Origin: Steromphala cineraria
Taxonomy: Eukaryota; Mollusca; Gastropoda; Trochida; Trochidae
Reading direction: 5' to 3'
DNA: 64,000 nucleotides
Assembly: GCA_916613615.1 (NCBI GenBank)
Contig: OU744732.1
Coordinates: 59,967,227-60,031,226 of the forward strand
Every line of letters starts with the position of its first letter. Positions within the stretch are counted from its first letter, which is position 1. A model generated the notes under the pieces. The model made no database searches and had not been told where the DNA came from. It saw only the letters and a program-made list of their open reading frames with translations. Positions 38,563 through 49,270 of this stretch are shown in pieces. Made by a program: the position numbers and the translations under genes.

Positions 38563-39630
38563 TTAAGAAAGCCAAATAGTAATAACCCATGCAACTTTCC
38601 ACTTAATGACATATTGAAATATGGAGCAAATTTTCAAAATATTGTACAAATTGACAATCCTTATTGGAAAGATGTATTACTGGCATGGAAATTATATTGT
38701 GAAAAAAAGACCATAAATGTAGATAATATACAGGAAATATTAGCCCAACCCTTGTGGCTAAACAATAATTTTAAAAACCCAAACCATTATATTAGACACT
38801 GGGCTGAAAAAGGAATTTTGGAAATTAAGGATCTTTGTAATGAAAATGGATTTATGTTTTTTGAAGAGTTGAAGATAACATATGATATAAGAGGTACCTT
38901 TTTAGATTTTGGATATGTTTTGTATAACTTTCCTAAATCATGGGAAATGACTATTAAAAACAATAGACATATACATACCACTGATCTTGGTAAAAGCTGT
39001 CCTTATGTTGACTTTTTTACTTTAAGAAAAGGTACAAGACTATTTTATGATATACTCCTGTCTGACAATATTAAACCTCATGTGTGCCAAAAATGGGAAA
39101 TTTTATTCAATGATGTTGATTTTGATTGGCATATGATCTTTGATATTTGCAGAAGGAATTTGAAAGATGTAAAACTATTTGATTTTCAATTCAAATTTTT
39201 GCACAGAATTATATACACAAAAAAAGAGCTTTTGAAAATGAAACTTGTTGATAATGCAATATGTAATTTTTGCAATGTTGATAATGAAACTTTATGTCAT
39301 GTATATTGGGAATGTACTGTAACCCAATCATTTTGGAAAGAGGTCAAAAATTGGATTATCCAAAATGGAATTTTGCAGACTTTTGATTTAACAAAATCTT
39401 TGGTTTGGTTTGGATTTAATGGAATTAACCCATTGCTAGTTCATATAATTTTTTCAGCTAAAAGATATATTTATATTTCGACATTGAAGAAATTAAATCC
39501 TAACTTGAAAAGTTTTATCAAAATTTTGAAAGATATTTACACTGTTGAAAAATTCATATCCAAAAGAAATGATAGTTTTGCTCAATTTAAAGATAAGTGG
39601 TTCCCACTATTCCAAATATTTGATCCATAA
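38563..39630 (+). pseudogene. LINE ORF2 C-terminal part after a single nonsense codon
   Basis: This continues in the same frame directly after the TAA at 38560-38562, with no frameshift: LRKPNSNNPCNFPLND, then PYWKDVLLAWKLY. It runs 355 codons to the natural stop. It includes the cysteine-histidine cluster of L1-type ORF2 C-termini (CNFCNVDNETLCHVYWEC, about residue 1140 of the whole), thought to bind nucleic acid. The complete ORF2 would be about 1,261 residues, usual for L1/Tx1. The break removes this part unless the stop is read through, so this copy is probably dead but young. Confidence 0.85.
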
Positions 39631-39816
39631 TCATTCCTATGGTCTGTCCATATTTTTGCCATATATCTTGCACATAGAAACCCATCTCACTATATATAAT
39701 GTACTAAGCTTATGTTATAGCAGATACAATTTACATATGTATCCTTATATGTTTTATATATATGTAATATATTCTAATAGTATATATTTTACTATTTGTA
39801 TCAAACTGTGGAACCA

Positions 39817-39857
<41 letters not shown>
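39631..39857 (+). terminator. LINE 3' UTR, AATAAA and poly(A) tail
   Basis: About 185 bp of AT-rich 3' UTR ends in CCAATAAA merging into an uninterrupted tract of roughly 40 A (about 39,818-39,857). The pure A tract suggests a recent insertion, since such tracts decay quickly. Confidence 0.85.
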
Positions 39858-39860
<3 letters not shown>

Positions 39861-40449
39861 TACACGCTGTGTCATAACTATGTAGATGTCATAACAAATG
39901 TAAGTAAAATGTAAAATTCAATCCATTGAATTAACCTTACATGAAATTCGTAATTCGTTTGTCTTTTGCTGTCAAAAGTGAGTAAGGTGAGTAGTGAATA
40001 GCGGATTTTCATAAAAAATATTATCAATTGGAACTTGATTAATTTGTGAATATCATGTGAATAATTGGCCCGAACTTTTAAGGCTCGTTTATTCTACTAT
40101 GTCGTCATATCTACAATTATGTCAACCAGTTTCATACATAGAGAATACTAAACGACGTCCCGTTTCATAACATATTTATGAAACGAGTGAATGGGTTGGT
40201 ATTTAACGAGCAAAAGCGAGTTAAATACCTATACCATTCACGAATTTCATAAAAATGTTATGAAACGGGACCGAGTTTAGTATTTTATTTATTACTTGCT
40301 TAATAACATCGTAAAAATACAAAGAAAGTCGCCAACATGACTGTAGCGACCGGCCCGCTGACATTATGACGTCATACTTAACAATTGTGACGTCATCATT
40401 ACGTCACGTCATTCGGTCAGCGCGCGATGTTATGACACATAGTGTTATA
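39858..40449. mobile_element. 592-bp inverted-repeat DNA element abutting the LINE tail
   Basis: The left end TATTACACGCTGTGTCATAA (39858-39877, continuing with C) matches the complement of the right end TTATGACACATAGTGTTATA (40430-40449) at 18 or more of 21 positions. The interior has no frame but carries the 141-bp palindrome P3 and a cluster of perfect TGACGTCA sites (40367-40374, 40388-40395) with TACGTCACGTCA beside them. The family is unknown to me. A non-autonomous or foldback-type element fits. Confidence 0.65.
40144..40284. repeat. 141-bp palindrome (P3)
   Basis: Arms of about 65 nt pair almost perfectly: AATACTAAAC / GTTTAGTATT at the outside, CCCGTTTCATAACAT / ATGTTATGAAACGGG, then GTATTTAACGAGC / GCGAGTTAAATAC at the centre (about 40,213). 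It shares ACGAGTG in the arm and a GAGC-rich centre with P2 and P4. Confidence 0.9.
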
Positions 40450-41502
40450 ACATGGTTGATTTATTAAACAGCAATATCTTCAACGGGAGAGTAATAATAT
40501 CTCATATTTTTTACTATCCAATATTGACAAATAACATGACATGGACATGGTTTAATAAAATATTATCGAAACATATAGCACCATTCCATTTACATATTTC
40601 AATTAGATTTAATACATTAACAAACTTGATTCAACCTCATGCTATTTCTAAACACGCAAGGTCTGTTTAAGTCTGACAGCTTAAATCTAATTCATTATTA
40701 TTTTATTTGTGTCCTGAGTATCTTTATTATGAAACTTTGCACTTAAAAAACAAGTCTTGTGTCATAATATAACCATAATTCACAATGTTTTGTAACGGTA
40801 ACCACTCGAAAGTTATCCAATAAGTGTTATTTTAACCATAACATATTATCCTATGATAGTGACGACATAATCCCCACTTTTGCAATAAGCTGAGCAACTG
40901 CTACTGTATTTTTAATTCATCATTATATTTCCATTTTGGTATATTTGTTTCTACATATGCACGCTTCGAGGATTGACTATTGTGCAAAACATAGATTGCA
41001 TATTTGAAATCAAATTCCTTTTATATTTTAAAGTTTGGTAATTTTCCTTTTCAAATTAAGTTACAAATGAGTTGCGTTCTTTATCTTTACAACTGGCATT
41101 TTCTAAGCAAAAAATGTCTTTATTCTTATAATCAACTTCATACATAATTCCTCCTGTAGAGCTTGCGTTGAGATAAATTAAGTATGGACACTTGCATAAA
41201 GCCGGCAAAGATCTTAATGGTGAGCTCCATCAACATAAACAGTGTATTTTTTGTGGTAAAATACTTGCAAATTTAAGGATAAATGTTTTAAAGAGATTAT
41301 ATTGATATCCTATGTCAAAATGGGACATTAAATATTTTACGAAACGGGAGAGTAACTAGAAACAGAATTTACAAACACAGTCCATTAAGGCTTTGTTTAG
41401 TTGCACAGTCACACATTGGTTAAACATTTTCATAGTAAAGTAAACAGATTCGTTGGCAATGTAATAAATAAATTCACTAACTAGTAAAACTTATAAAAAT
41501 AG
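40450..41502. other. AT-rich intergenic DNA
   Basis: No gene or repeat recognised. The frame at 40,452-40,670 has no motif and reads out of the inverted-repeat element. Confidence 0.4.
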
Positions 41503-42484
41503 AGCCAGTGGTTCTGTAGCTCATCAGGCTTCATATCAATTTTGCTTAAGGGTGTGGCAAATGTGGTTCCTCCCTTACTTTGGACCACAGGGTCACCAAA
41601 TGTACAATTTGGATTCCTCCTTATCTGACTTAGGAGTTTGCACACAAAGTTTCAGCTTTCTAGGCCTGATGCTTCTTGAGAAAAAGATGAAATTAGGTTA
41701 GAGTGTGTGGCCCCTGAGGCCCTTATTAGAGGCCACAGGGCCACAAAATCTATAAATCATAATCCTCGCTAGTCAAAGAGTATATTCACAAGGTTTCAGC
41801 TTTCTGGGCCTATTGCTTCTGGAGAAGGAGATGAAAATAGGTTGTAAGGGTGTGGTCCCTCTGGCCCTTAATAATCCTCACTAGTCAAGGAGTCTATACA
41901 CCAAGTTTCAGCTTTCTAGGCCTTATGCTTTCGGAGAAGGAGATGAAAATAGGTTTTTAGGGCGTTGCCCCTGTGGCCCTTATTAGGGGTCACAGGGCCA
42001 CCAAAGCTACAATTTATAATCCCCACTAGTCAAGGAGTCTGTACACCAAGTTTCAGCTTTCTCGGCCTTGTGGTTCTGGAGAAGAAGATGAAAATAGGTT
42101 TTTAGGGCGCGGCTCCTGTGGCCCTTATTAGGGGTCACAGGGCCACCAAAGCTACAATTTATAATCCCAACTAGTCAAGGAGTCTGTACACCAAGTTTCA
42201 GCTTTCTAGGCCTTATGGTTCTGGAGAAGAAGATGAAAATAGGTTTTTAGGGCGTGGCCCCTGTGGCCCTTATTAGGGGCCACGGGGTCACCAAAGCTAC
42301 AATGTTTAATCCTCACTAGTCAAGGAGTCTGTACACAAAGTTTCAGCTTTCTAGGCCTTGTGGTTCTGGAGAAGAAGTCAAAATTACACAAAGTTTACGG
42401 ACGGATGGACGAACGGACGGACGGACACCGGACAACATGCCATGCCATAAGCCCATCGGGCCTTACAGGCCAGATGAGCTAAAA
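41503..42484. repeat. Element of ~145-bp tandem repeats
   Basis: Six or so head-to-tail units (starting near 41,550, 41,700, 41,845, 41,957, 42,103 and 42,248). Each has CTAGTCAAGGAGTCTGTACA, AGTTTCAGCTTTCTAGGCC and GGAGAAGAAGATGAAAATAG. Identity rises from the left units to the middle ones, and one unit (41,845-41,956) has lost about 35 bp. The array is bounded by TAGCTCATCAGGC on the left and, after a GGACGGACGGAC run (about 42,400-42,426), by GGCCAGATGAGCTA on the right, a short inverted pair. The plan recalls the bivalve pearl/CvA type of repeat element (ends plus a tandem core). That comparison is from memory. Confidence 0.85.
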
Positions 42485-42537
42485 ATTAAGTTTGAAAGAA
42501 ACTCATAGAAATATTTCAATATATCATGCGGATGTTT

Positions 42538-43322
42538 CTATAACTGTGAATAACAATCCCTTACAGTAAAAATCGGAACTGTGTATGCTTTCTTTATCTC
42601 ATTCATTTGATAATGTTTTGTTGTTGGATCGAATATGATGATATGAGGTTTGCCCGTACAAGACATTATCACCCTGTTGTATCCATACACACTTATCTTC
42701 ATAACGCAAGCATAGGGAAAATCTACTGGCGTGACAGAGCTATAATGAGTCTTTAAATCAAACAAAGCTATGTCCGTATTTGTTCCATAATACAGCATAT
42801 CACCACCGGGCACGACACCTAGGGAATGAATACCACGGTCCTTAACTCGAGTCTTGAAATTGTTTCCATGATAGTCAACTGATGTGATCTTGCTATAGTC
42901 TGTTGTGAAAATAGTTTTAGATTCCGGATGTAGTGCAATACAAACTTGACTCCAGTGCATACGTTTCACGATTTCATACCCGTTGTCTTTGAGGCGTGAA
43001 ATCATGTTAACAGGTTTCAAGGACCCAATAAAGAATACAATAGAGTTGATGTCATCCACAGCTAACCCATCGCAATATATTTTTTTAACATGTATAACCC
43101 CATTGGCATCGTCAAAATCTCTCGAGCCGATCTTTTTACCTGGATACTTATAGCAGAAAAATAGCCTTTGTTTTGTGGAGGAAAAAGCAAGAGCTCCATA
43201 GTGTCCACGTTTGAATGGTCTCATCTTTAAAAACGTGAAATTAGACGGATGTATTCTATATAGCCAGGACTCATTTGGGGAAGTGACAAACATCACCTGC
43301 TCGGCACATGTCACGTTATTGT
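42538..43322 (-). CDS. Exon 3 of the secreted protein: propeller-like repeats
   Basis: A 260-codon exon entered at acceptor TTTTCTTTCAG and ending in TAG at 42538. The apparent start codon inside it is a GTG, not an ATG, which argues for splicing from upstream. Repeating units of about 40 residues show the blade pattern of a small-hydrophobic run after an aspartate: CDGLAVDDINSIVFFIGS, VCIALHPESKTIFTTD, HSLGVVPGGDMLYYG and CVMKISVYGYNRVIMSC. Fewer than six clear blades are visible, so the fold is a suggestion. No polyadenylation signal is obvious in the 50 bp before the tandem-repeat element. Confidence 0.75.
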
Positions 43323-44753
43323 CTGAAAGAAAACATAATTCATAAATTCAAGAAATGAAGAGACCTTCGAACAATGGGGATGTTATCTTCTTCCATGGCA
43401 AGGTAACTTGTACTATCCTCATGACTTGATTAATTGGTCTTATTATGTATGATAATTTCGTAATAATCTGGAGGACTATATGGATGACAACTTCTTTGTT
43501 CATTGTATGCAACGTTTTGACACAGATTCTTGTGACGTTCTCAACTTTCTTTTGATCGTCAGTTTAGTTTGATCTTATCACGGTTGTGTTGAGCAAGGTT
43601 AAATATATCCGAATTATATTTCTAATTACGCACTTTAGAATACAGATCAGTTAAAGTGCATTTTTACGCCTAAATTACCAATAGTAAATGGCAACTTTGG
43701 TTTGAAATAATAGTTTTGGCAGAAGACACTTACAACCCAAACACATTAAAATAAATAGATATTAAAGTATAATAAATTATTAAATTATTGCATTACGACA
43801 ATTTTCAATGGTATTTATAATTATAATGAAACATGTTCAAAATGTGTTGCTGTTTAATGTTTATTATCTATTATGTGCTGACACATTGTGGTGTTCTCTA
43901 AGCTAAAATAATTATTTGATATGCTGAATTTTAAATTTACCTTCTGGGACTGTCATAACGGACTCCTGAAATGAAATGGTCCGGTTAGAAATTAAAATTC
44001 TCTAGAAAGCACGTGACACTGTCTTTGCAGTACAATCAGTATGATTCAAACAGAATAATTTTCAATTTAGAAGGTACAAGCAAACATATTGAGATAGATC
44101 AAGCACGGTCGGTGAGGTTATTAATCCCCAAAACTACTAATTTCATTGAAAAGCCTTTTTGTCAGACCAATAAGATATGATTTTATTATGATTTCCCTAA
44201 CTCTGTCCAGAATATCTTGTTTTTAAAGATATACCTTTGAATATCTTAAGAAATATTATCATACTATTAAATTACTTTTTTGTAACTAAAGGGAATGCAG
44301 GGCATTCTTATGTAAGATAGAATGAGTTTTTGTGATATTCGTAAAACATTTCTTAAACATCTTTTATAAGCGATCATCCAGAAACGTAAAGAATATGCAT
44401 TATAAACAAATGTTTGAAATACTTTGTTTAAACACTGCCCTTTCTGTAACTCAATAGATATAATATGGAATTGCCATGATAATTATCAGTTTTGTCTTGA
44501 CACAATGTGACGATGCAGTCACGAAGTAAGTTACCGTATCATTTGCAACCTCTGTATGACACCAGTAATCCCCTGGTACTGTGTGGTCTGTACATGCAGC
44601 AAGGCTGTAGCAGCCAGTAGTCCTGGTGAGACTGACGATAGAACAGGATGAGTTTGCATCAAGCCCTGACAGGTGCTTGAATACACTGATGTCGTTACCG
44701 TCCCCAGCAGCAGCGCCTCTAGCGGTGAGCCACAGCAACCAGCAGAAGATCAT
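42538..44753 (-). CDS. Secreted beta-propeller-like protein, three exons
   Basis: Proposed gene: exon 1 44753-44535, exon 2 43965-43941, exon 3 43322-42538, together 342 codons. The N-terminus is a signal peptide (MIFCWLLWLTARGAAA, cleavage near residue 16). Residues 17-73 form a cysteine-bearing segment (SSCS, GCYSLAACTDH, DYWCH). Residues about 87-342 look like a YWTD/NHL-type propeller. N-glycosylation sequons at about 34, 71, 84, 98 and 109 fit a secreted protein. No membrane span follows. Joining keeps one frame with phases 0 and 1, and all introns have GT-AG ends, which is the main support. The ligand and pathway are unknown. A distant relation to LDL-receptor-type propellers is inference. 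Minus-strand 5' UTR and promoter were not resolved. Confidence 0.65.
43941..43965 (-). CDS. 25-nt micro-exon 2 of the secreted protein
   Basis: On the minus strand the exon lies between acceptor CATTTCATTTCAG and donor GTAAATTT. It codes ESVMTVPE plus the first base of an aspartate codon completed by exon 3. Introns are 569 bp (upstream) and 618 bp (downstream). It is accepted because both sites are good and it brings exons 1 and 3 into one frame. Confidence 0.55.
44535..44753 (-). CDS. Exon 1 of the secreted protein: signal peptide and cysteine segment
   Basis: 73 codons from ATG at 44753 to ACG at 44535, followed by donor GTAACTTAC. The frame stays open further to 44,451, so an unspliced form ending in 28 hydrophobic residues is an alternative. 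The donor is favoured because the decayed copy on the other arm of the inverted duplication keeps GATACG followed by GTAAAG at the same place. Four or more cysteines between residues 37 and 65 suggest a small disulfide-bonded unit. I do not recognise the domain. Confidence 0.65.
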
Positions 44754-46233
44754 GGAACAGGTAGTGCTGGAACCATTATATTTGTAACTTGGCACAATAG
44801 CTCTTTCAATGATAGAAGAATATTACTTCTTAGCACATTGGTTAATGGCTCTATGTTACTCGTTTGAAACTTGATGAACTTTTTTATTTTTTGGTTATGA
44901 ATAATTGTCAATGTGACAAAATGGCAATTCAAATAATCTTTTCAATAACTACCTTAAACCTTCGACTTTGTGTTAGATACCCTTGAATAGGCCTCCTCAC
45001 ATTACCTCAAAAACAATCAGATTTACCACATTAGAATAATATCAACTATATCCAGTAGGAAAACTGATGGTTTGTCATTAAAAAGAAAATCACAGAAAAC
45101 AGTTATGTTCACAAAATGACCTCATGCAATTTCAAACAAAGTATTTTCAAAGAGAATAAAATGTACTGCCCTTGATCAGCGATGCCGCATTATGGCGGCA
45201 GTTGCAAATGGGTCGATGTACAACTTTGTAAAAGTCAAAATATATTTTTAATGATTTAAAAAAAAATTCACATGGGAATGTAGATGGAATCACAGTTATT
45301 TTGTCAAACCAAATACTCTTGATAACGAATAAGAATGTTATAAATCATTGATGCTTATGCTTTCCTGGGTATTTATAAGTAGAAGTAACGTTTGTATGCT
45401 ATTATTTCCCTATAACTGCTTCATGGTCGCCCTAACATGTTATTCTAATATTGTTTGTGCTTTCTTCTTGCTTATCAACAACTTTTGCAGTTGAAATGTG
45501 TTGGGTTGCGTAACTAAGGTATTAAGTTTTCAAAAATGAAAATGTGATGACAAAATTGTCCAGTCACTTTTTCAGTTTCAGTCAATTCAAATAGACATAA
45601 CTTCTATAAACTCAGAAATTAAATGCATAAGCATAAGCATCAATATTTCATTCTTATTCGTTAACAAAAGTAATTGTTTTGACCAAAAAACTGTGAAAGA
45701 TTCCATCTACATTCCCATGAGAATCAATTTCGTATTTTTTTGTAAAAAACTTCAATGGTTTATTTAAAAGATGAATATTTTATTATAATTTGCATGATAT
45801 CTCTTTTCATTCTTGTGAACTGGGTTTGTATCGTTTTGCAAGGGAAATGCTTACATTTATTTAATTCATACTATAATTCATAATAAAGAATAGGAGCACC
45901 TCGACTATCCTTATTGTTTTCCCTCCTGGATATAGTTGATATTATTCTAATATGGTAACTTTGATTTTTGTCGAGGTTAGGTGAAGTGGCCTATTTGATA
46001 GTATGCAACAAGTTGAAGTTTTTAGGTATTCATTGGCAAGATAATTTGATTTACCATTTATTCACATTGACAATTATTCATTACCAAAGATTAAAAACGT
46101 GCATCAAGTTTAAAAAAGAGTGACATAGAAATGCATGCTTAGAAGTAATATAACACATATCATTGAAGGATTTGTTGTTAAAAGTATGAACTATATTGTT
46201 CCAGCACTACATGATCACACTTGAACCTCTACC

Positions 46234-46350
46234 ATGATCTTCTTCTGGTTGTTGTGGCAGTCTGACCAGGACCGATGATTGCTACAGGCTTGCTGCATAT
46301 AACATAATCATGGGTAATACTGGTCTCATACAGAGGTTGTCAATGATACG
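46234..46350 (+). pseudogene. Decayed inverted copy of the secreted-protein first exon
   Basis: Starts ATGATCTTCTTCTGGTTGTT, against ATGATCTTCTGCTGGTTGCT in the intact exon, and ends with CAGAGGTTGTCAATGATACG followed by GTAAAG. It is 117 nt instead of 219, having lost most of the middle, and has in-frame breaks. Homology extends upstream into the untranslated leader (GTTCCAGCACTAC). Confidence 0.8.
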
Positions 46351-46360
46351 GTAAAGAGTC

Positions 46361-46929
46361 AGAAATGTGAAGGTGATCAGTGAAACAATAAGGGATTTGA
46401 ATGTCATGTTACTTTGATCATGCACAAGTATACAGATCAGGAAACAAATCTATAATTAATAAAAGATATGCCTTATGTAAGTATACCTATATTGCAATTT
46501 TTATGATTTAATAATTTAATTCTGATAGTGATATGGCTTTTGTAGGATACAGTTAAGATAAAATCCGTTACAAATATTCTAACAGTTCATATACCAAACA
46601 TTGTGCTAATCAAATTGAAATACATATCAAGATACATTAAGCAGTCAATAAAATAGTTTGAGGAGAACGTGTAACACTACTAAATAAATGAGTTACAAAC
46701 TTAAAAGTATATCCATTTATATGAATGATTCGCCTTTCTTGATTCCAATCACCATAACTCCTGATTAACGAACCATTCCCTCTTTATCATTGATTGCAGT
46801 GCCTGATTATTTCTGGCCATGCCACTGGTGGATGTCATAAGGCAATTTATGGCTGCCGAGGGTCTCCTTGTGAAAACAGAGAACTGAGTTTTCAGGTCCA
46901 TTGCTTTCTTATGATAAGGTTTTATATGA
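46361..46929. other. AT-rich spacer before copy B
   Basis: No gene, RNA or element recognised. A 70-codon frame at 46,794-47,006 has no support. Confidence 0.4.
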
Positions 46930-47372
46930 AAATGGTCCCTAATATATCATGCTTAATGGGTAACCAGATAAGACTAATGATGCCTAAATTGTGTTTTGGA
47001 ATGTAGAATATGTTTGCTTAGAATCAGCATTTTTTGGTAAAAGACAAGTTTAACGGAAAACAACTTGTAACCACCAAGTAACGTATGTTTAACTGGTTTT
47101 ACTTCTATTTAATTTGCTGCATTTACATACAAATTGTTTCTTATCTTATAAAGGTAATCGAAGAATTTACTATTTTAATCTAACTTTAAATATTAGTAAC
47201 CTCGTTATTCTAGATTTCAAATAGCAAGAATAAATTATTAAGAAAATTAAAACAAAGACCAACTGATAATTGAATTTAAACGATGTGGTATCATTTCATC
47301 AAGATTCTCTTTTAGGACTGACAGAATATTAGAAAAAAATATTTCTAACACATAATATTAGTTACACAGCGT

Positions 47373-47866
47373 TTTGACAGGGTGTACGGGACTGTAAGAC
47401 CCTTGTACATTGTGTATTTCCTGAGGGGGAGCCGAAGAAAATACAGAATGTATTTAATTTCAACACAGTTTACTCATTTTCGACCAAAATAAGTCATAAC
47501 TGGACTGCGGTCCAAGCTCAGCACAGTGTGAACATCAAGAGTCGTGGTACGGAGCTAACGGCAGTTATATAAAGGGAGATAACTCTGTGACTAATAATAT
47601 CCGAATTAAAAGTGTTGTTAAATGAAATAATTTAAGAGAAACATGTGTTCTTATTGAATGAATGTAATAACACAATGGAAATTAACAATGACATAACATT
47701 AAAATCTCTAAATTGATGTTGGTCATTGAAATTTTGATTCTGAAATTGTCAGTCGAGCGGCCGTTTTACTTCCGCATTCCATCTGAGGTCAAGGTCATCC
47801 GTATGACCCGTTTGTTATGTCACGTGACAAATTTGACGGGGTGTACACTTCGTACACCCTGCCAAA
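47373..47866. mobile_element. Possible 494-bp inverted-repeat element
   Basis: TTTGACAGGGTGTACG (47373-47388) is matched by CGTACACCCTGCCAAA (47851-47866) at 15 of 16 positions. The right end is itself a 37-bp hairpin (47831-47867; GGGTGTAC / GTACACCC). GC is higher than in the flanks. The interior includes AAAGGGAGATAACTC (47571-47585), which I recall as a common mollusc repeat motif. No coding signal and no clear target duplication. Confidence 0.55.
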
Positions 47867-48118
47867 TCCGACTACACGGGTATGTATGCTTTGGCTATTG
47901 ACCAATCAGAATTCGAAAAAATTATCTTAAGGGTAATAATGATTGTTTACAGCATTTTCAGATGTATGTGAAAGCCACTTTACACTGTGTGAAATGTCAA
48001 TTGTGTGTAAAACTCATCCTTGTAAATTCAGAATCTTGAGTACTGAGGTAATCTTAGCAATGGCTTAAGACCTCAAATCTTAATTGTCAGTGAACAACAC
48101 TTCAGAAACATTACTTAA

Positions 48119-48666
48119 GGATGTCCGCTCCTTACTGTTAACCTTTAAAATTGACATATGATTAAGTAAAGATTTTTTCTCATCTTTATTTACTTCATGA
48201 TATTTTACATCATCTATAAACTTTTAAAAAACAAATGAAATAAAGAATATGTGACTTTAGAACCTCTAAAAAGTGCTTAAACAGCATAAATGGCCTAAAT
48301 TTTACTAAAAAGGGGGGTTTTCAGGTACATCTTGTGTCAAAGCTTAAAAAAAAACACACTACCATATATATTTTTTCATTGATTCCGGTAGGGTAACATG
48401 AACTTTGTAACATATCACAAAAGGAAAAAAAGTTAAATACTAGAAATGTAGTATTTTAAAGTTTTAAGCAGTTTTTTTCTCATTTTCCCATAGACTCCCA
48501 TGTTAAAATTGTACTTTACCCCACTATCTTACAGGCGTCATTTCTCGAAAAAAACCACACTAACCCCTTTTTTTTAATGCTGATTTTCCAATCATATACT
48601 TTGAACTTTTAAAAAATATAAGTTAGAAAAAAAGTTTAATACTATAAATTTGAGAAGCAAACATCC
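48119..48666. mobile_element. Second TTAA-flanked element, 548 bp
   Basis: The ends GGATGTCCGCTCC and (complement) GGATGTTTGCTTC lie between TTAA at 48115-48118 and 48667-48670. Copy A lacks it: the flanks CAGAGACATTTCT and TGTGTATTCAGG are only about 35 bp apart there. The TTAA flanks resemble those of family T1, but the terminal sequence differs, so it is a separate family. No coding capacity. Confidence 0.75.
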
Positions 48667-49270
48667 TTAAGGTAAATATTCGTTCATTGTGTATTCGGGA
48701 AGCTTTATTTTGTTTGATCACTAAGACGTTTTATGAGATCCAAATCAATAAAGATTTTCTGAATTATTTACTGAGGAAATTAATAGAGAAAAGTTTGTTT
48801 TGTCATTTTGCAATCATCGCGCAAAGACATATTGTCATCATTGTTGTCTTAAGGATTTCGATAAGGTTCAAAACAAGCAATGCATATTGTGTTTCTCGTA
48901 AAATATTTGGCATATGAATACTGAAAAAAGACGAAAATATTTTTCGCACGTTGCCACATCTGCACAACAAGTTTAGTAAGGAATAAATGTATCTATAACA
49001 TTACGACTTTTAACATATTGATAAACTATCAATCAACGAATTTCCATGTCTTATTTGTGCAGTTCTGTATTCTAGAGTATATCCTATTTCGACCTTTGAC
49101 TTGTCTTAGGGATTCAAATTCTTTTGGCTCTATCAAAAAGCACACTAAAGAATAAATATCTCACCCTTATTTCATTAACCTCTCAATTAATACCAAATCT
49201 TTGAAATTATATGATAATAAATTTTTTTCATTGACCAATATTTTTGTCGAAAAAAAATACTTTGCTTTAA

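Larger units (their letters stand above)
34041..39857 (+). mobile_element. Near full-length L1-like LINE
   Basis: A 5.8-kb non-LTR retrotransposon with the L1 plan: short GC-rich leader starting about GGGGCTAGGTGGCGCTGCGC, ORF1, an 837-bp spacer, ORF2 with endonuclease and reverse transcriptase, a short 3' UTR and a poly(A) tail. Clade L1 or Tx1 cannot be decided by eye. The flanks CATATTAT (before) and ATATTAC (after the A tract) may be a 6-bp target duplication, which is weak evidence. It sits between copy A and the secreted-protein gene. It appears recently active, because apart from one stop its frames are open. Confidence 0.93.
44530..46360. repeat. Inverted duplication centred near 45,493
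   Basis: Two arms of about 800-900 bp are diverged reverse complements. Anchors: 44,738-44,755 with 46,232-46,249 (first-exon start); 44,960-45,060 with 45,920-46,030 (GGATATAGTTGATATTATTC); 45,271-45,300 with 45,690-45,722 (TCCATCTACATTCCCATG); 45,325-45,360 with 45,625-45,660. The unpaired centre is under 100 bp. The left arm holds exon 1 of the secreted gene, the right arm a decayed copy. Confidence 0.85.

Noticed and set aside
41503..42484. CRISPR-like array
   Set aside because: Repeat units are ~145 bp, contiguous and diverged, with no short repeat/spacer pattern; this is a eukaryotic tandem-repeat element.
44451..44534. Read-through extension of exon 1 as the true C-terminus
   Set aside because: A donor at 44,534 preserved in the decayed duplicate and in-frame joining to the micro-exon and exon 3 make splicing more likely, though not proven.
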